From assembly GCA_030740295.1 (NCBI GenBank), contig JASLXP010000279.1, positions 1 through 6,979 on the forward strand: a stretch of DNA of 6,979 nt. The letters run 5' to 3'. Positions within the stretch are counted from its first letter, which is position 1. Each line of letters opens with the position of its first letter. Origin of the DNA: Planctomycetota bacterium. Lineage in GTDB: Bacteria > Planctomycetota > PUPC01 > JACPCR01. The notes under the pieces were generated by a model. It saw nothing but the letters and a program-made list of their open reading frames with translations. It did no database searches and had not been told where the DNA came from. Made by a program: the position numbers and the translations under genes. Shown piece by piece: positions 5,063-6,979 of this stretch.

Positions 5063-6322
5063 TCAGGATTTCGGTTCCGAGACAGGTCCGACCTCGTCAT
5101 CGGCATGCGTTCCACTTTGCTCCTGACCAGCCTCAGGATCGCTGGCAGGTGAAGACTGCACGATGCCGACAGCATCCGCCTGTATCCATCCTCGTAGCTC
5201 TTTACTCAGAGCAACCTTGTACCAAACGCTGCCTTCCGCAGTCTGTTGTTCTTCGACAATTAATTCAGTACCGGCATGAACTGTAAAACGGCTGCCTTCA
5301 TTTTCCGAATACCCTGTTCTCACGGCAGCACTGGTCTGAAGGACCACTGCAGTTTGTGTTTCGCTCAGAGCCCTGATAACGAACGATGCGCTTAAAACAA
5401 TGGTGACGATGGCGAGCCCTTTGACCAACCAGAGAATCGGCGGCTTTCTGAAAAAGACAAAAGCAAGAATCGAAGCCGAGAGCGCGAGGTAGCCGTAAAT
5501 GGCCCATTTTGCCAGAAAGCCAAGAGTGGTATCGAAATGCCAGAAGAAAATCGTTCTGAGTAATTCGGGTGCGCCGCGAGGGGGCTCTTCGTCCACGGTC
5601 TTTGATTTCGCGCTGCGGATGTTCTCCATCAGGTCCGCGTCGTTCCCGATGAGTCGCTGGGCCCGCCGATAGTTGAGTATCGCCCGGCCAAGGTCGCCAA
5701 CTTTGAAGTACGCATTGCCCACATTGTAGAAGATGTCCGGATGCTCGAATCCGCCCCGCAAGACCTTTTCGTAAGTTGCTGCGGCCTGTTGGTAAAGCGC
5801 GTACGCCTTCTCCCCCTGGGCAGACGGGAGCTCGGATGCCTCTTGATAGTGGGAGGAGGCCTCATTGAACAGCCGAAGCGCATCCATCTCATGCAATGCC
5901 TTACTGGCGGCAGCCTGGGCCCCCAGCGTGTTTGATGCAAATAAAAGGAGTACAGCCAGATTGCAGATCAGAATTTTCGTAAGTTTCCTGACTGAGAGGC
6001 TGGCAGATTCGTTCGTAAAAAGTAGCAGCCGTTCGGAATCTGGCCTGAAAGGCCAAAACATACCAGCCCAGGGCAACGCCCTGGGAATAGGTACGAAATA
6101 CAGTCTTAGCCCTGTAAGGGCGTCACAAACGAATGTGTCACATCCCCCTGTCTCGCCCTTACAGGGCTTGTGAGAAAATATCTCTCCAAACCCAGGGCGT
6201 TGCCCTGGGCTGATATGTGCATGCCCCATCGGGGCGGAAACCGCAAAAATAGACTCTTTGCGAACGAATCCGGCAGCCTGTTGACACGAAGCGGGTGTGT
6301 GAAAAATGCGGGTGCACATCAT
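5063..6322 (-). CDS. batE: BatE-like TPR/SH3 membrane protein with an inserted repeat
   Basis: This is a Bat-operon protein of the BatE type, a membrane-anchored TPR protein linked by family knowledge to envelope stress or aerotolerance. In 419 residues: 1-14 native start; about 15-109 translated from the palindromic element; 110-136 signal peptide (RKLTKILICNLAVLLLFASN and the AQA cleavage site). TPR helices follow at about 138-230, including DIFYNVGNAYFKVGDLGRAI (196-215) and LNYRRAQRLIGND. Two membrane helices (about 267-291 and 296-319) follow, then an SH3-like domain (323-388: VVLQTSAAVRTGYSENEGSR, with GWIQADAVGIV) and an acidic tail. BatE proteins usually begin close to their signal peptide, so the first 109 residues are abnormal. 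The ATG at 6322 is supported by GGGAG five bases upstream and an ATGA overlap with batD. An internal ATG (codon 88, 6059-6061) in the element could also serve. Confidence 0.85.
   Translation of the reverse strand: MMCTRIFHTPASCQQAAGFVRKESIFAVSAPMGHAHISPGQRPGFGEIFSHKPCKGETGGCDTFVCDALTGLRLYFVPIPRALPWAGMFWPFRPDSERLLLFTNESASLSVRKLTKILICNLAVLLLFASNTLGAQAAASKALHEMDALRLFNEASSHYQEASELPSAQGEKAYALYQQAAATYEKVLRGGFEHPDIFYNVGNAYFKVGDLGRAILNYRRAQRLIGNDADLMENIRSAKSKTVDEEPPRGAPELLRTIFFWHFDTTLGFLAKWAIYGYLALSASILAFVFFRKPPILWLVKGLAIVTIVLSASFVIRALSETQTAVVLQTSAAVRTGYSENEGSRFTVHAGTELIVEEQQTAEGSVWYKVALSKELRGWIQADAVGIVQSSPASDPEAGQEQSGTHADDEVGPVSEPKS
5997..6279. mobile_element. 283-bp palindromic element inserted in batE
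   Basis: Terminal inverted repeats of 26 bp (5997-6022 and 6254-6279) match at 22 positions. Between them are six hairpins in mirror order, each with a 3-base loop. A is TGGCCT/AGGCCA at 6041-6055. B is CCCAGGGC-AAC-GCCCTGGG at 6067-6085. C is GCCCT-GTA-AGGGC at 6109-6121. C' is GCCCT-TAC-AGGGC at 6155-6167. B' is CCCAGGGC-GTT-GCCCTGGG at 6191-6209. A' is GCCCC/GGGGC at 6223-6235. B/B' and C/C' are exact reverse complements including the loops, and the 23-base gap between B and C is the same in both arms. A and A' differ in sequence but keep the fold. The 33-base centre (6122-6154) is not repeated. No transposase is encoded. The type is REP/BIME- or MITE-like. I found no clear target-site duplication. 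Confidence 0.75.
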
Positions 6323-6979
6323 TTCATCTCCCGCTCGAGCCTTGAGATCAATTCCTTCGAATGCGCCACCATGGCGTCACCCGCTTCGTCACTCAGGCCT
6401 CCGAATCTGGCTGAATCACACTCTTCGAGTATGGAGACCAGTTCGGCGATTTCAGCCTCATCGGCCTGGCCATTCAGAATGTCAGATGCTGACTGGGCGT
6501 CCACGCTGGCTGGCGGCAGGTCGAGTCTGTCTGACACGAAGCCCTGCAGGGCTTCGCTGACTTTCTGAAAGCTCTCCGCTCCGTTGAGAGTTTCTGCTGC
6601 AAGCAATCGGTCCATTGCGTTCGATGATGCCTTCAGTTTACGTTGCAGCACGCTGTCGCCGGACCGATCCAGCCTCCGTTTCTGAAACACTCCCGCGGCC
6701 AGACACAACAGGAGCGGCAGTGGCAGCCAGACCAGATGGAGCGGGTTGCGGTAGTAAGGGGAAGCGTGATTTCGAAATTCAGAAATGGGAGAACGGCGCA
6801 GCGGTGAAATCATCGCGGCCACCGGCTTTACGCTCATCTTGCGCTGTCCCGGCTCCGGCGAGCTCACCAGGCCGATGCCGATGTTTTCATCGCCGGGAGT
6901 CACCTCGATAGGAATCGGCGCAGCCTCTACTGTCCTGTATTTCGCCGCGCTTGTGTCAAAAAACGAAAGCGACACTTTC
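6319..6979 (-). CDS. batD: BatD-like protein, C-terminal part (5' end outside window)
   Basis: The reading frame runs off the right edge, so only about the last 220 residues are seen. They begin in the final periplasmic strand region of a BatD (oxygen-tolerance) protein: SLSFFDTSAAKYRTVEA and PIPIEV fit the family's conserved FxYFDP...Y.T....PI.I.V ending. A linker and one membrane helix (PLHLVWLPLPLLLCLAAGVF, about 78-97 counted from the GTG at 6975) follow. A cytoplasmic helical domain comes next, with QKVSEALQGFVSDRLDLPPA and LEECDSARFGGLSDEAGD, which resembles the usual BatD tail (helix, RFGLP-like turn, CDxARF). BatD spans the inner membrane with a large beta-sandwich outside and is thought to work with the von Willebrand-domain Bat proteins and a MoxR ATPase; those genes would be to the right. 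Its stop overlaps the batE start (ATGA), so the two are translationally coupled. The GTG at 6975 is not the real start. Confidence 0.85.
   Translation of the reverse strand, partial: KVSLSFFDTSAAKYRTVEAAPIPIEVTPGDENIGIGLVSSPEPGQRKMSVKPVAAMISPLRRSPISEFRNHASPYYRNPLHLVWLPLPLLLCLAAGVFQKRRLDRSGDSVLQRKLKASSNAMDRLLAAETLNGAESFQKVSEALQGFVSDRLDLPPASVDAQSASDILNGQADEAEIAELVSILEECDSARFGGLSDEAGDAMVAHSKELISRLEREMK
6328..6332 (-). promoter_or_regulatory. Ribosome-binding site fixing the batE start
   Basis: GGGAG on the minus strand, inside the last codons of batD, lies five bases before ATG 6320-6322. That ATG overlaps the batD TGA (6319-6321) as ATGA. Together these mark a classical coupled start and show that batE originally began upstream of the palindromic element. 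Confidence 0.7.

Noticed and set aside
6277..6319. Possibility that batE starts only after the element and 6322 is a chance ATG
   Set aside because: No ATG, GTG or TTG with a ribosome-binding site lies between the element and the signal peptide, whereas 6322 has both GGGAG and an ATGA overlap. An internal start at 6061 remains possible and is noted.
5865..6568. Plus-strand open frames across the palindromic element
   Set aside because: They are antisense to batE and batD. The element simply has few stops on both strands.

Overview
The window reads as ordinary chromosomal sequence from a Gram-negative bacterium with many intergenic repeats. Evidence for a Gram-negative host is a periplasmic-type peptide-binding protein without a lipobox and a Bat (BatD/BatE) envelope cluster. 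The repeats (a CCCAGGGC-AAC-GCCCTGGG hairpin family, TAATGNG heptamers and TGGA octamers) resemble those I associate with Verrucomicrobiota/Planctomycetota-type and related uncultured genomes. That taxonomic guess comes from memory and is weak. There are no tRNA, rRNA, CRISPR or transposase genes.

Layout, left to right. Positions 2-454 (+) hold the 3' part of a gene ending in a single rhodanese domain with an intact active-site loop. It converges on a minus-strand dipeptide ABC-transporter operon: dppA (2481-4028), dppB (1431-2432) and dppC (527-1372), transcribed right to left. No ATPase gene (dppD/dppF) follows, because the opposing rhodanese gene comes next. Upstream of dppA lies a 190-bp inverted-repeat element (4075-4265) flanked by two inverted TAATGNG heptamer arrays. 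The right-hand array supplies the last codons and stop of an unrecognised 237-residue protein (4302-5015, -). Further right are batE (5063-6322, -) and the 3' end of batD (6319-6979, -), joined by an ATGA overlap. The other genes are separated by gaps of tens of bases, except at the 273-bp repeat region between dppA and the unknown gene.

The most unusual feature is a 283-bp element (5997-6279) inside the 5' end of batE. It is one large imperfect palindrome: 26-bp terminal inverted repeats enclose six small hairpins in mirror order A-B-C / C'-B'-A'. It sits between the well-supported batE start (ribosome-binding site plus overlap with the batD stop) and the batE signal peptide, and it is open in the batE frame. 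This looks like a REP/MITE-type element that entered a coding region and is now read through, comparable in principle to Rickettsia palindromic elements.

Functionally, DppA would capture peptides in the periplasm and pass them to the DppB/DppC channel, powered by ATPases encoded elsewhere. BatD/BatE are membrane-anchored envelope proteins of the Bat (von Willebrand/MoxR-associated) system, whose other genes should lie beyond the right edge.
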